Source: Spraguea lophii (lineage: Eukaryota; Microsporidia; Spragueidae). From it: a DNA stretch of 64,000 bases. Within the stretch, counting starts at the first letter, position 1. Each line of letters opens with the position of its first letter. Location of the stretch: positions 20,008 through 84,007 of the forward strand of contig LDOQ01000261.1 of assembly GCA_001887945.1 (NCBI GenBank), in the 5' to 3' direction. Both the position numbers and the translations under genes were made by a program. Below are positions 11,481-21,536 of this stretch, in pieces. Below the pieces are notes generated by a model that was given only the letters and a program-made list of their open reading frames with translations, had not been told where the DNA came from and ran no database searches.

Positions 11481-12370
11481 GGGATATAATATTTATTATT
11501 GCCTAAATTTATTATGACTATTTGAACATTAGTTTTTTAAAAACTTTACTTGCCGATATTTTTGTATAAAAACTTTCATTTTAATATAAAAATTTATTTT
11601 AGACTTTTTTTATGTTTATAAATGTATATTTATGAGTATTTATCAGAAGTATACTTTCAAGTTAAGAATCTCTATATGTATTTTATCAATTAATAATATA
11701 TAAAAAATATACTAATCAAATATTTTAATTGATGTTTGATAACTTTTTTATTATTTTATCTGAACGGTTTAAAAGTCTTTATCATCATTCAAAATTAACA
11801 TACAAATTTGGTTATAATAAAAGTAGACACATTTGATATATAATGTTTATATAAATAGTATAAATTTTGATATTCGTTATTATTGTTCTGGTTTGATTTT
11901 TACAGTTGCAGGTTTCTTTATATAGGATTTTTTATTAACTCTGGATGTTTTCGAATTTCTAAACATAATCATCACATCGGATAAAAAAGATTATTAATTC
12001 ATGTACGATAGCATTGAATATTTTCTTGTATTATTCCGATAAGAAATTCTTCATATTTCAAACCTTTTTATTGAATAAGACTATCTATAATATAATTGTT
12101 TCTAATCAAAACGAAAAAAAATATTTATCATCATGTCTCTTCTTTCTGATTTTACTATATATGATAAAATTTTTTTGATAGAAAGTGCATATGAGTATCA
12201 TTAAAATATTTAAATGTGATAAATTGATAAAATGTACTTTAAATTATTATGTTTAAAAAGATTTAATGGTGTGGGAGATAGTTTTTTTTTATTTTGAAAA
12301 TACATATATTCCTTAAATAAATTTTCTTATTAACTTATGTTTACCATCTCTTTTGTTTTAAAAAATAATT
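11481..12370. other. No gene seen
   Basis: AT-rich sequence without a convincing frame, start signal or repeat match. Confidence 0.5.
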
Positions 12371-12660
12371 TTAAGTGTTTTGTGTATAAATCTCTTCATT
12401 ATTAGGATTAACGAAGTTTTTACTACGATTAATTTTTAAATGTTTATAATTAATATTTTTTAAAAAATTATATCCTTTCCGCGTATGTATTATAATAACT
12501 ATTTTGTTTTTTACATTTCTTTTTATTGTTTGTATTAATTTATCAATGTTGTGCATCTTAATACATACATAAAACTGATCTTGATCTCTCTATAATATCC
12601 CTAACACGCCATAATTTTTCGTTTGCCTTTAAGATATTTTTTTCAGAAACCAATTTTTAT
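12371..12660 (-). pseudogene. Merlin/ISXO2 transposase fragment (fourth relic)
   Basis: The minus strand contains an open stretch ending KGYNFLKNINYKHLKINRSK, then NFVNPNNEEIYTQNT at 12371. It matches the second half of the ISXO2 DDE domain (IIxDxWKAYxxLxxxxYxHxxINHSxxFVxPxxxxIHTQxIE). The Asp expected before WKAY is replaced (IIHTRKGY), so even this patch lacks a catalytic residue. Upstream patches (RKIMAC, IIERSRSVLCMY) extend the match to about 12660 with a frame change. Confidence 0.75.
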
Positions 12661-13004
12661 TAATTTCACTTGTTTGACTCTGCTTTGTAAGTTATATGTA
12701 AAATTATGTTGTTTTTTTAAAAATAATATAAAGATATTATTATTTTATTTAACGAAGAGGAAATATCATTAAATAAAAATTTTTTTCATAGTGAATAACT
12801 TCTTTTAAAATATTTTTTTGTACGAAATCCTATAAGAATCTTCTAAAATGGTTTTAATTGCAATATTAATATGGTTCTTGGATTTATAACATTTTATTTT
12901 TTTAACAAAGATTATGTCTATTGAAATTTTATGGAATAAATGAACGTTTCTGGTTCGTTTTTCTATTTTTCCAAACTTTCATGCTATTCAATTTTTTTAT
13001 AAAG

Positions 13005-13503
13005 ACTTCTATTTTTTTTTATTAATGAAACTTTTATTTATCAAAGTTCCCTGGCCGGTTTCGCCTACCATGGTCTGTGACCTTCGGTTCCTCAAGCAAA
13101 TCTAAGTTTGTACTAACCGGTTTCGCTACGATATGCATTAATCTCGTCTTACCTTATGCTCTAGCATGTTCGGATTTTGCGTATGGTGCGCGTCGCCGCC
13201 CCTCCCAGCTTTTAAGGAATTCCTAACCTCTTTCGTTGCATAGCACTGGCTGGGTTATAAATCAATACAGGGATTGCAACTAAATCAACTAAACATTATT
13301 TCAATTGATCAGTGGGCCGTCATACAAGGCACAGCTATGCTGCGCTATCGAAACCTCACCCACTCAACAACCTTTTTCTTCTCTTCTACGTTTATTATTA
13401 TTTTTTTTTGTTTATATTTTGAAAATTCTTCGAGATGAGGGATTCGAACTCGCCAGGCTTGGGGTTTGGTTACCACCCCACGACCACCAGACCAAGCGGG
13501 ACT
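13005..13503 (-). mobile_element. SINE, near full-length copy
   Basis: This copy is oriented on the minus strand. The tRNA-like head with a B-box-like sequence lies at about 13430-13503 and the poly-A tail (poly-T on the plus strand) at 13010-13020. It aligns along its length to the copy at 46716-47212, including the conserved segments around GCGCGTCGCCGCC and ATATGCATTAATCTCGTCTT. Possible imperfect target duplications are CTTCTATTTT at the tail and CTCCTATTTT at the head, with one mismatch. A 71-codon plus-strand frame inside it is antisense noise. Confidence 0.85.
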
Positions 13504-13761
13504 CTCCTATTTTGAGTTAAAAAATAAAATTGATTTATAATACAAGCAAAACATATTTGAAAAATATACAAATTTACTTGAAACAAATAAAAATATTTTG
13601 AAATTTTATATTTCATAAAAAATGTTAAATATTGTTAATATAGATAGATATAAATTATTTATAAATTATTGCAAGCAAAAACTTTTTAAAAAAAATATGA
13701 TATAATTAAATATAAATATTTTATATGCAAAAATAACAAAGTTTTAATAAACTTTTAAAAT

Positions 13762-14204
13762 TTAATTTCGATCATCCCTAAGCAATCCGTGTCTTCTATA
13801 ATATGCAGTAAGATTTGCTTCATTATCTAATGGATACTCACTTGGTAATGGTGGTGGTAAAGGGCTACTATCACTATCAAAAATACTGTCTGTATCATCG
13901 AAATTTATATCAGCTACATCGAAATCGCTCTCTTCAACGGGGCCACTGCTATCATCACTATATTGAAATCTTCATCATCATCACTAGATTCTTTTTCTTC
14001 AGGTTCATTCCTTCTTCTCCTTCTGTTCCTCCACCACCTCACAAATTTATAAACACAATGAATAATAAAAGATATAACAAGAGTAATAAAACCCCCGATA
14101 CATATAACATAAGTTACAACCGAGTGGCGTTCTTCTTTCTTCTTTTCTTTCTTTGATTCTTCACGATCTTTCGTATTCAAGTCATCTAGATTTGCATTCA
14201 ACAT
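13762..14204 (-). pseudogene. Membrane anchor and acidic tail of the secreted protein gene at 14182-15201, out of frame
   Basis: The stretch overlaps the end of the 339-aa frame by 23 bases and is shifted by one base. It encodes a Lys/Glu-rich linker, a single transmembrane segment (VVTYVICIGGFITLVISFII), a basic stop-transfer run (RWWRNRRRRR) and an acidic tail. That frame closes at 13914. The original frame is open again to a stop at 13762 and gives an acidic, proline-containing tail (SSPLPPLPSEYPL...YYRRHGLLRDDRN). Two compensating single-base shifts would join everything into one type I membrane protein of roughly 480 residues. I read it as one gene broken by mutation or by assembly indels in A-rich runs. 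Confidence 0.6.
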
Positions 14205-15201
14205 TCTTTTGACAACATTGACATTTATTTATTAAATCAAGATTAGGGTTTTCGATTTCATCTGTTTGTGTATTATACGATATTATAGTTGTTTTTAATA
14301 TATTTTCTGATATACTTTGATTTTTAAAATTATTTTCATTTTGTATTATATTGTTATTATTATCACTTTGCGGTTTATTTGTTTTTGTACAAAAAAATAA
14401 TATTTTTTCATTTATGTTACATTGGTTTGTATTTTTTCCAATATGTCCTTCGACTAATCCATAATCGCTTGTCTTATAATAAATTTTAGTATATACTTCT
14501 GAATAAACATGATCAAATCTAAAATAGTTGATATTATATGCTTTTAAAGTTTTATCAATTGTTAAACTATTAAAACGATATCTTATTTTTTCAGCCTTTG
14601 AAACATCTACAATATATATGTTTTGGTTTTTTGAGCATCCCGAGTTATAATGTGCAGTATTATCAAAATGATCTAATGGGAGCATTATGTGTTGATAACC
14701 GTATTTCGATTCAAGATGATGAAATGATTTGTGGACTTGATCGTGTAATGAGGTAGAAATCTTTATTGGATCTGGGAAACAATCATACCACAAGGTTGTA
14801 TAAAAACACCTTTCTTCAATAAATGCGGTTACTTTAAAAACAACTGAGATGATTCTAAAATAATAATCACAATCATTTGACTTTAAATCCCCAGTCATTA
14901 TTCTATAAAATTCCGATTCTTTTATATTAATAAGGGAATAATTTTCGTCCCTAAATTCAATCTCAATACCATCATATTCTATTTCTGTGATTTTCACATG
15001 TTTTTCTTGAACTGGAGAACACCCTGAAAAGAATAAAATCGTACCATTGATTTCGTATTTTTTCTCTTTAATCTTTTCTAATGTGAATATATCTGTTATT
15101 TTTCTCTTCTCAATATTATTATTTGTTGCCTTAATCTTATGTAGAAAACCTTCATAATTTAAAATTATAAATATTATAAATAAATTTAAAAAATTAGTCA
15201 T
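14182..15201 (-). CDS. Secreted/type I membrane protein, EYDG family (ectodomain part)
   Basis: This 339-aa frame starts with a hydrophobic signal-peptide-like segment (MTNFLNLFIIFIILNYEGFL) and continues into a Cys-containing ectodomain. It is a paralogue of the 245-aa protein at 48426-49163. Shared landmarks are a TEIEYDGIEIEF-like strand (NVEYDGFKIDI in the paralogue), a CDYYFRIISVVFKV-like strand (HYRIFICEIRFRCIV), and the following CFYTTLWYDCFPDP segment. The frame ends just before a membrane segment that lies one base out of frame, so the intact protein was probably anchored. No CCC signal precedes the ATG. Function is unknown; a surface or secreted role is inferred from topology only. 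Confidence 0.7.
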   Translation of the reverse strand: MTNFLNLFIIFIILNYEGFLHKIKATNNNIEKRKITDIFTLEKIKEKKYEINGTILFFSGCSPVQEKHVKITEIEYDGIEIEFRDENYSLINIKESEFYRIMTGDLKSNDCDYYFRIISVVFKVTAFIEERCFYTTLWYDCFPDPIKISTSLHDQVHKSFHHLESKYGYQHIMLPLDHFDNTAHYNSGCSKNQNIYIVDVSKAEKIRYRFNSLTIDKTLKAYNINYFRFDHVYSEVYTKIYYKTSDYGLVEGHIGKNTNQCNINEKILFFCTKTNKPQSDNNNNIIQNENNFKNQSISENILKTTIISYNTQTDEIENPNLDLINKCQCCQKNVECKSR

Positions 15202-15564
15202 GCATTTCTTTGCATATTATTATTATTTAAAATAAAAAGATCAATATTCTTGACATTTTTTAATAGAAGATCTACCATACATAATTATATATTTAAAATT
15301 TAGGATATATACTGTTTTTTGTTTAATTTTAAATAATATCTTATTTTATTTGGTAATTTTCAAAAAAATAAATTTTCTAAGATTTATTTTTTATTTTGAA
15401 AAAAAAATTTATTTAATTTTATTATTTTTATAAATTTTTTTAAAATTTCAAAATTAATTGTCATAAAAATTTTCAACTAATTATAATTCATTGTAGTTTG
15501 AAGTTATTGATTTTCTAAATTATAAGCAATTAATCATAATGGTTTAGTTATATATATTACTTTC
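15202..15564. other. AT-rich intergenic stretch
   Basis: Upstream region of the secreted protein gene. No CCC signal and no other feature was seen. Confidence 0.5.
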
Positions 15565-15895
15565 ATTTCCTATATGCTTCAGAAAATTGATATTTTACGT
15601 ATGGTAAAATCATCATTTTTTTCAATTTTAATATAATTTTGAATTTGACATAGTATTATCCAAGTCAATAATCAATACAGGGGTAGTAACATCATTAACC
15701 AATCACTGCTTTAATTTAATATTGGCGACCTCTCGTACAGATTGATATATTCAAGGTTATAACCCATTCATTTAATCACGTTTTGTTAAATACTTTTTAT
15801 TTTTTTGTTTTAAAAATTTTTCAATGTAAAGATTCAAACCTATCAGATCGGAATTTGGATATAACTCCGCGGTCATTGAGGTAATCGAATCTAGC
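15565..15895 (-). mobile_element. SINE, old fragment
   Basis: Segments such as TATATGCTTCAGAAAATTGA, ATTTTACGTATGG, AATCAATACAGGG and CATCATTAACCAATCACTGC align in order with the antisense of the 46716 SINE. The head side ends in a decayed B-box region near 15835-15885. The 3' tail is missing. Confidence 0.65.
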
Positions 15896-16049
15896 AATTA
15901 TTTAATTTTAATAAACTGAATTCAATAATAATTGTAATTATAGGAATAATAGAACCAAAATATACAGTCTCAAAAAATTTATATCAACATTTCACTGGAA
16001 TTTTATAGAGTTAATTTTAATACGTGACACGTTAATAATATAAGTTATG

Positions 16050-16430
16050 ATGTTATCCCATTCTTTGTTCTTTTTTTGTTCTTGCTGATATAGAAAAACC
16101 ATCTTCATCATGAAATATAAAATTGATACATGCTATATATTGTTCATATATTCAAAAACTTTGCGAACATGAACATTTTTTCTTAATAATTGTTTATATG
16201 TTTTTACTCTCAGAATCTTAAATGCTCTTCTAATGTATAATGTAAATTTATTACACATATGTCAATTTTAATATGACTAACTCTATTTTGATGTTTCGTT
16301 AAACAGGCTGTAAAATGTCACGGACATCCCTTTCATGAAGAAATACTGTTGAAGAACCAATATGATTGCTAATACACTGGATTAGAATTTGATCGGTTAA
16401 GATAAAAAAGAAATTGATATAAAATAAGAT
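16050..16430 (-). pseudogene. Decayed coding-like remnant
   Basis: Minus-strand patches read DQILIQCISNHIGSSTVFLH near 16330-16400 and FTLYIRRAFKILRVKTYKQL, then LRKNVHVRKVFEYMNNI near 16130-16250, with frame changes between them. It lies between a SINE fragment and a Merlin copy, so a mobile-element origin is likely. The family was not recognised. Confidence 0.35.
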
Positions 16431-16854
16431 AATTTAAATAAATATTATCTCCATAGATAGAGAAATGTATTTGAAAAGGAAGAAACATGATTGACTTCGA
16501 GAAAATCTAGGAAAGCATTTTTAATTCGTTTAAAATATCTCTGTAACCCTTATTTGACATTTCAATAATATTTTGTTTTTTATCACTCACTTTTTCTTCA
16601 TAATAAAAATTTTTGTTATTCGATATTTCTTTAAGATTCTTGTTACAATAAATTGTTTAATTTTCAAATTGTGATTATTGTCTTAAAAATAGATCTGTTT
16701 CATACATTCTTATTAGACTTCCTCTTTAAGATCAATTATAATATACATAACAATAGAAAATTATTATTTATATCTTGAACTTACCTTGCTTTTTAAATAC
16801 TGTTTTTTTAATGAAATAAAATTGTATTTTTATTCTCTTTAATTGAAAAGAAAC

Positions 16855-17823
16855 GGTATGGTGTACAAATAAAGACTCGATAAAGAAGACGTTAAAAAAG
16901 AAACGAAAAGAATAAAACAAATAAATAAATAAATCATTTAATACACCTTAAATCGGTTAAGAACCCATGAAAATTTTTTTTTGATTTTAAATAAAAATAG
17001 AATGAAATTTGAGTTATTAATCCGTTTATATTCTGTATAGGTTATTTTTTAGCTATTTTTTTAAATATCTCCACACAATTTCAATGGCTTGAGTGTGTAT
17101 TTTTTTATTTTGTGGGTATACAAAGTTCTCTGCTGGTTAATTATTTCATGTATATAGCCCAGGGTTGATAATCTTGAATAGACTTTCCAGCCATCTGTTA
17201 TTGTTCTGTTCCTACGTTAACATTATTTTTGATTATTTTTTCAATGACTTCTGCATTTCTTTTATTTTCATCATGATAAAATACTTCTTTCGTATTCCTA
17301 GAAATGCCACCAATAATCTAAAATTATTTCAGAGATATTTAAGTATTATATTTAGTTTTTGAGACTGCTGTCTCATTGATTTCTATTATGTTATCATATC
17401 CAGCTATTTATTTTTTTTATTTTTGATTACCCCGGTTCTTAATTTATTTATTATTGAATTTATTATTCTATAACTCAATTTCATTTCTTCTATAATATTT
17501 TTATAGTAGATTGTTTATATATTTCTAATAATACTTGGAGTATTTCGTAGATAGAAATTTTAAAACCAATAAAAAAACTGTTTTTTCTTATTGGTATAGG
17601 TTTTTCTTGCGTTTTAGAGTAGAACATCTCCATCTAAATGGTTCTATCCGCCATCGCATTCAATTGGCATGATCTTTTTACACTTTGGACATAACCTTTT
17701 GGATGAAATTGGTTCATGATTCTGAAGCTTCCAAAAAAAGCGCATACGGTTTTTTAGATAGCCGTATAATTCTATGGATATTTTGGATGTTTTTTTATCG
17801 GGTCTTTATTTGCATATCTTACC
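16855..17823 (-). mobile_element. Merlin-family DNA transposon, copy 2, with TIRs and 8-bp TSD
   Basis: The left end (GGTATGGTGTACAAATAAAG) and right end (reverse complement GGTAAGATATGCAAATAAAG) form TIRs matching the 42-1024 copy. Both sides are flanked by AAAGAAAC (16847-16854 and 17824-17831), a perfect 8-bp duplication of the size expected for Merlin. The minus strand carries a degenerate transposase. An N-terminal zinc-ribbon-like patch (RLCPKCKKIMPIECDGG) and the RWRCS...KKTYTNKKK segment are followed by a DDE core with DGWKVYSRLSTLGYIHE-like and EIVWRYLKK-like blocks. Stops and frameshifts inactivate it. Confidence 0.9.
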
Positions 17824-18564
17824 AAAGAAACTATTAATCTTTTTAATCTTAAAATAATTAAATATTTCATAGATTATGAAATAGATAAGATGTACTCTTG
17901 ATAAATTTATTTAAGATTTTAAAATGATATATCTGCTGGCAAAGTTAACTTGAATTTCAATATAATTATACCCGTTTATTTAATTTTGATTCAAAATGTT
18001 TTTTAGGTCTCGTTTTATTTAAATAAAAATTATTATCTAAAATAAAACTTTACATTTATTAAAAATTTCATGATGGTTATAATTATTATAATCTAAATTA
18101 CTGATTTCTTAAAATCTATAATATATTTATATTAAATCGTTTTATTAAATATATATATCAACTTTATCTTAATACTACACCAGAAGATTAGGAATTTTCA
18201 TATCATCTTTTTTATATATTCACTTGTTTTTAATAGAATTACAACTTTTATATTTGATTTATATTAAGTGTAACTAACATGACATATGTATGATTGCAGG
18301 TATATTTACCAACTATCTTTTTAAATTAACATATTATTTCAAACAATATAACCAATATTTACTTGCAAACATTAACTTATTCATCACTAATTAAACCAAA
18401 TTAATAATATTTTTATGAAAATTCATTTGAATGAAAAAAAAAACTTACAAATTACACGAAATAAATTGAGATAATTGAAATATACACGATTGTGTAAGTA
18501 TTATATCTTATAATATATCCTATCTGTAGATTAAAATATTTGCTTAACTACAGTAAATTCCCCA
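17824..18564. other. No gene seen
   Basis: AT-rich sequence between the Merlin copy and a SINE fragment, with no convincing frame. Confidence 0.5.
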
Positions 18565-18790
18565 TATTGATTGGTAATTTAGTTAATGTTATGTCAAGGA
18601 AGGAAGTAAAACTATAATAAGAAAGGATATACCGGTAATATATATCATCTCTATAGTTCTTATTTGATGGAGTATAAGATAAGATGAGATTAATAAATAT
18701 ATGTGTTAGAATAATTAGTACAAATTATTTGTATTTAAAGAAATCAAAATCCCAAATATTTTAAACAAGTCCAACTCAAACGCTTTAATT
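18565..18790 (+). mobile_element. SINE, decayed 3' fragment
   Basis: ATAAGATAAGATGAGATTAA and TTAGTACAAATTATTTGTAT align in order with the 3' half of the SINE at 46716. Upstream, TTGATTGGTAATTTAGTTAA matches its TTGATTTGTGACTCGGCCAA segment. The head and tail are not recognisable. Confidence 0.6.
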
Positions 18791-18916
18791 ATATAAAAAG
18801 TTGTTTTAAAAATATATAAATTATCATCATCATGAACGTAATAAATTATATCAAATAAATATTATATTTCATAAATCCTCAATATTTAAATAATATAACT
18901 ATTTAAAAACATTTAT

Positions 18917-19105
18917 TTATTTTTTGTTCTTTTTTTTATATATTTTTTTATTTTCACTGTTTTCCGCCTTCTCCTTCAACTGTGTTAATATATTCTTATT
19001 TATTTTTTTTGTTAATGCTTGTTGTATTGTTGTTACTTTCTTAATTTTTTTATATTTTGTAACTTTATATTGAATATTTATTTTCTTATGAATCTTTTGT
19101 GACAT
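18917..19105 (-). CDS. Small lysine-rich conserved-type protein, 62 aa
   Basis: The gene encodes a very basic 62-residue protein with no membrane segment. A CCC motif (19109-19111 on the minus strand) lies three bases before the ATG, as in the housekeeping genes of this window, which argues for a real gene. The segment KVTTIQQALTKKINKNILTQ, then LKEKAEN, vaguely resembles the UPF0390/DUF2462 small nucleolar-type proteins. That assignment is tentative. The high Lys content suggests a nuclear or RNA-binding protein. Confidence 0.6.
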   Translation of the reverse strand: MSQKIHKKINIQYKVTKYKKIKKVTTIQQALTKKINKNILTQLKEKAENSENKKIYKKKNKK

Positions 19106-19326
19106 TATGGGTTAGCAAAGATTTATAAGATAATAAAAAATATATAATTATTATTTATTATATCTGTTAAATTTTATATTGATGTGAATAAAGAATCCTT
19201 TATATGTTAATTAAAATATTTTATATGTAAATGTAATATGCTAATTAAATAATTGTAAGATATTATTATTATATTTCTTAGCTATGACAAAAACATAAAA
19301 ATTATTTTTTTTCAACTTTATTAAAA

Positions 19327-19795
19327 ACCCATTTTGAATGGTTATGGGATGGTAACCAAATTTTAATCCTAGCAGATTTGAATCTTTTATCTAGTGAATT
19401 TCAAAAAACGAATACATGGTAGGAAAGAAGAGAAAGGTTGTTGAATGGATGAGGGTTTGATAACTTAACATTGGTTATACCTTGTATAACGACTTTATTA
19501 CCAAATTAAAGTAGTGCTTAACTGATGTAATTGCAATCCTTGTATTGATTTGTGATTCGATCAATATTATACCAAAAACGAGGTTAGGAATTTATAAAAC
19601 ATTAGGAGGGAATAGTGACACGCATCATACATAAAATCCTAACATTCTGGACCACTAAAAAAATAATACTAATAATAAATATCCATAGAAAACCCAATTA
19701 GTACAAGTTTAAATGTACTTTAGGAACCAAAGATCATAGACTACAATAGACTGACCAGGAAATTTCATTAAAAGTTCCATTAATAAAAATCTTTT
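19327..19795 (+). mobile_element. SINE, near full-length degenerate copy
   Basis: From GGTTATGGGATGGTAACCAA (head) to CCAGGAAATTTCATTAAAAG (tail), the segment aligns along its length with the 46716 copy. The GC-rich positions have mostly drifted to A or T. The B-box is decayed (AGATTTGAATC), so pol III activity is unlikely. Confidence 0.8.
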
Positions 19796-19936
19796 TAGGG
19801 GTATAAAATTCTTCACTTTAATTAAATTATAAATATCATTAATAAAAAATACAATTAATAACAATTAACCAGATTAATTAAAATATCATTAATAGAAAAA
19901 TATTATTATAAAATATATCAATAACCTTACATAACC

Positions 19937-20320
19937 TCATTCGTTTAATTTAAATGTATTTTCCCTATTATAATACTGCCTACCCTTCTGCTCCAACTGT
20001 TGTACATACTTATTTGGCAAAACACCATCTACAGTAATTGCATACAACCCATTATCAAAACCATTAATCCTCTGCCACTTAGCCACCCAAGATTTCCTAC
20101 CACGACTTCTACCCGTTTTACTAGAATCATCATTTTTTATCATAGCAATCATACCAGAGAAATTACCCAAACAATTATTCACAAACTCATCAGATCTACG
20201 TAAACTAATATACTTTGAACAATTAGGACACCCGTGCGCCTTAAACTCACCAGCCCTCTGTATTATAGAACAACCCATACACGCTCGTAGTTTTATACGT
20301 GTCTTCTTCTTATCTGCCAT
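19937..20320 (-). CDS. SPT4: Transcription elongation factor Spt4
   Basis: This 127-aa protein has the Spt4 zinc finger, CMGC near residues 14-17 and CPNC near 31-34. It also has the family signatures FSGMIAMI, SWVAKWQRI and GLYAITVDGVLP. Spt4 pairs with the NGN domain of Spt5 and keeps RNA polymerase II processive on chromatin. A short basic insertion (KTGRSRGRKS) precedes SWVAKWQ. A CCC motif (20327-20329 on the minus strand) lies seven bases before the ATG. The next gene upstream on the same strand ends 162 bp away. Confidence 0.95.
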   Translation of the reverse strand: MADKKKTRIKLRACMGCSIIQRAGEFKAHGCPNCSKYISLRRSDEFVNNCLGNFSGMIAMIKNDDSSKTGRSRGRKSWVAKWQRINGFDNGLYAITVDGVLPNKYVQQLEQKGRQYYNRENTFKLNE

Positions 20321-20482
20321 ATAAATGGGTTAAAACTATTAAATAAAATAATTTAATAGTGATAATGTGGTATGGTATTGTGATAGTGATAGTGTGATAT
20401 GGTATGATAGAAGTAATTATGATATCATCATTATACTATTATAATACTATCATCTATTATCTATAACATTATAATATTACCA
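20321..20482 (-). promoter_or_regulatory. SPT4 upstream region with CCC motif and ACTATCA-type repeats
   Basis: Read on the coding (minus) strand, this region has many CTATCACTATCAC-like units, almost free of G, followed by AACCC seven bases before the ATG. The same polar pattern appears upstream of several other housekeeping genes here. A role in transcription initiation is inferred. Confidence 0.45.
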
Positions 20483-21253
20483 TTATAATATTATCTCTTC
20501 AATATAAAATATATTATAATATTCTTTTATAATTATTTTTTCTATGCTTATATAATTTATAATTCTTTCTAAGATCTTAGATATAAATATCATATAATGT
20601 TTATTTATCTTATTAATATTGTTATTAGTAGTAATAGTATTAGTGGTATTATTATTATTATTAGTAATAGTATTAGTAATAGTATTGTTAGTAGTATCAG
20701 TATTACTATCATTACCATTAATATCATTACTATAATCATTATTATAATATAATATATTTTTTATTATAATTTTATTTCCTTCTATTTTCACTTCTTCATT
20801 AAAATAAATAATAAAAAATCTATAAATTATTTTTCTTATTTCTTTGCTTAATTCATTGTTATTCGTATGATTGTTAGTAGTTAGGTTGTTAGTAATGGTG
20901 GTATGGTTAATAGTATGATTGTCGATTGTGATATTAGTGTTATCATTATCTATCTTATCATTACTATAATTATTATTATCATTATTAACAATCATATCAT
21001 TATCACTATTATTACTATCACCATTACTATCTTTCTCTATCTTATTACCATCATTATACATCTTACAATTACCATCATCAAACCTATCACACCTATCATC
21101 ACACCTATTATTAAATATATTTATTTTATATTTTATCTTTATCTTTTGTAAGAAATTATCACTTACTCTTCTACTGATATTATTTATTATTTTATTATTG
21201 GTAGAATATTTCTTTATAAAATAACTATACGTATAATTAAATAATATATTCAT
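20483..21253 (-). CDS. Hypothetical Asn-rich protein, 256 aa
   Basis: Two long Asn/Thr/Asp-rich tracts (about residues 65-135 and 170-215) come from ATC/ATT-type microsatellite expansion. They separate three ordinary segments: an N-terminal one (NNISRRVSDNFLQKIKIKYK), a middle one (ELSKEIRKIIYRFFIIYFNE) and a C-terminal one (HYMIFISKILERIINYISIE). The conserved-looking segments suggest a small helical nuclear protein interrupted by expansions. No family was recognised. A CCC motif (21257-21259, minus strand) sits three bases before the ATG, supporting the start and the reality of the gene. Confidence 0.65.
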   Translation of the reverse strand: MNILFNYTYSYFIKKYSTNNKIINNISRRVSDNFLQKIKIKYKINIFNNRCDDRCDRFDDGNCKMYNDGNKIEKDSNGDSNNSDNDMIVNNDNNNYSNDKIDNDNTNITIDNHTINHTTITNNLTTNNHTNNNELSKEIRKIIYRFFIIYFNEEVKIEGNKIIIKNILYYNNDYSNDINGNDSNTDTTNNTITNTITNNNNNTTNTITTNNNINKINKHYMIFISKILERIINYISIEKIIIKEYYNIFYIEEIIL

Positions 21254-21536
21254 TAAGGGTATTATATTTATGTTTATATATGATGGTATGGTGATGGTAA
21301 TGATAGGAGATGGTATGATGATAGTTATATGGTTGTATGGTATAAAAACTATTATTATATGTTATTTATTATTGTTTGTAATAATCATATAATAATATTA
21401 TTACTATCATTATCTCATCTATAACCATCATCATCACATATCACTATTTATTACTATCACTTCTCTTTCTTTGTATCTTCCAATCCATTTTCATTCTCCT
21501 TTTTCTTACTTCATTCTTTTCTACTATTATAACCCC
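21254..21536. promoter_or_regulatory. Divergent promoter between the Asn-rich gene and the Sec9-like gene
   Basis: Only 283 bp separate the two divergent starts. CCC motifs abut both: 21257-21259 (minus) and CCCC at 21533-21536 (plus). The left half is rich in GGTATGATGATAG-type units and the right half in ATCACTATTTATTACTATCAC-type units. C-rich, G-poor repeats therefore point towards each gene on its own coding strand. Confidence 0.5.
21533..21536 (+). promoter_or_regulatory. CCC motif deciding the Sec9-like start
   Basis: CCCC directly abuts the ATG at 21537, while the ATG at 21471 has no such motif. This favours the shorter protein, whose N-terminus also loses a hydrophobic run untypical of SNAP-25 proteins. 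Confidence 0.6.

Noticed and set aside
13305..13520. 71-codon plus-strand frame
   Set aside because: It lies inside a minus-strand SINE; a similar frame in the copy at 47719-47982 shows it is repeat antisense, not a gene.
13914..14204. Independent 96-aa membrane protein
   Set aside because: The leaderless start, the overlap with the upstream ectodomain frame and the resumption of that frame downstream fit a broken part of one larger gene better.
17165..17362. 65-codon plus-strand frame
   Set aside because: It is the complement of the Merlin transposase relic at 16855-17823.
20903..21151. 82-codon Ile/Thr-rich plus frame
   Set aside because: Microsatellite read in the antisense of the Asn-rich gene.
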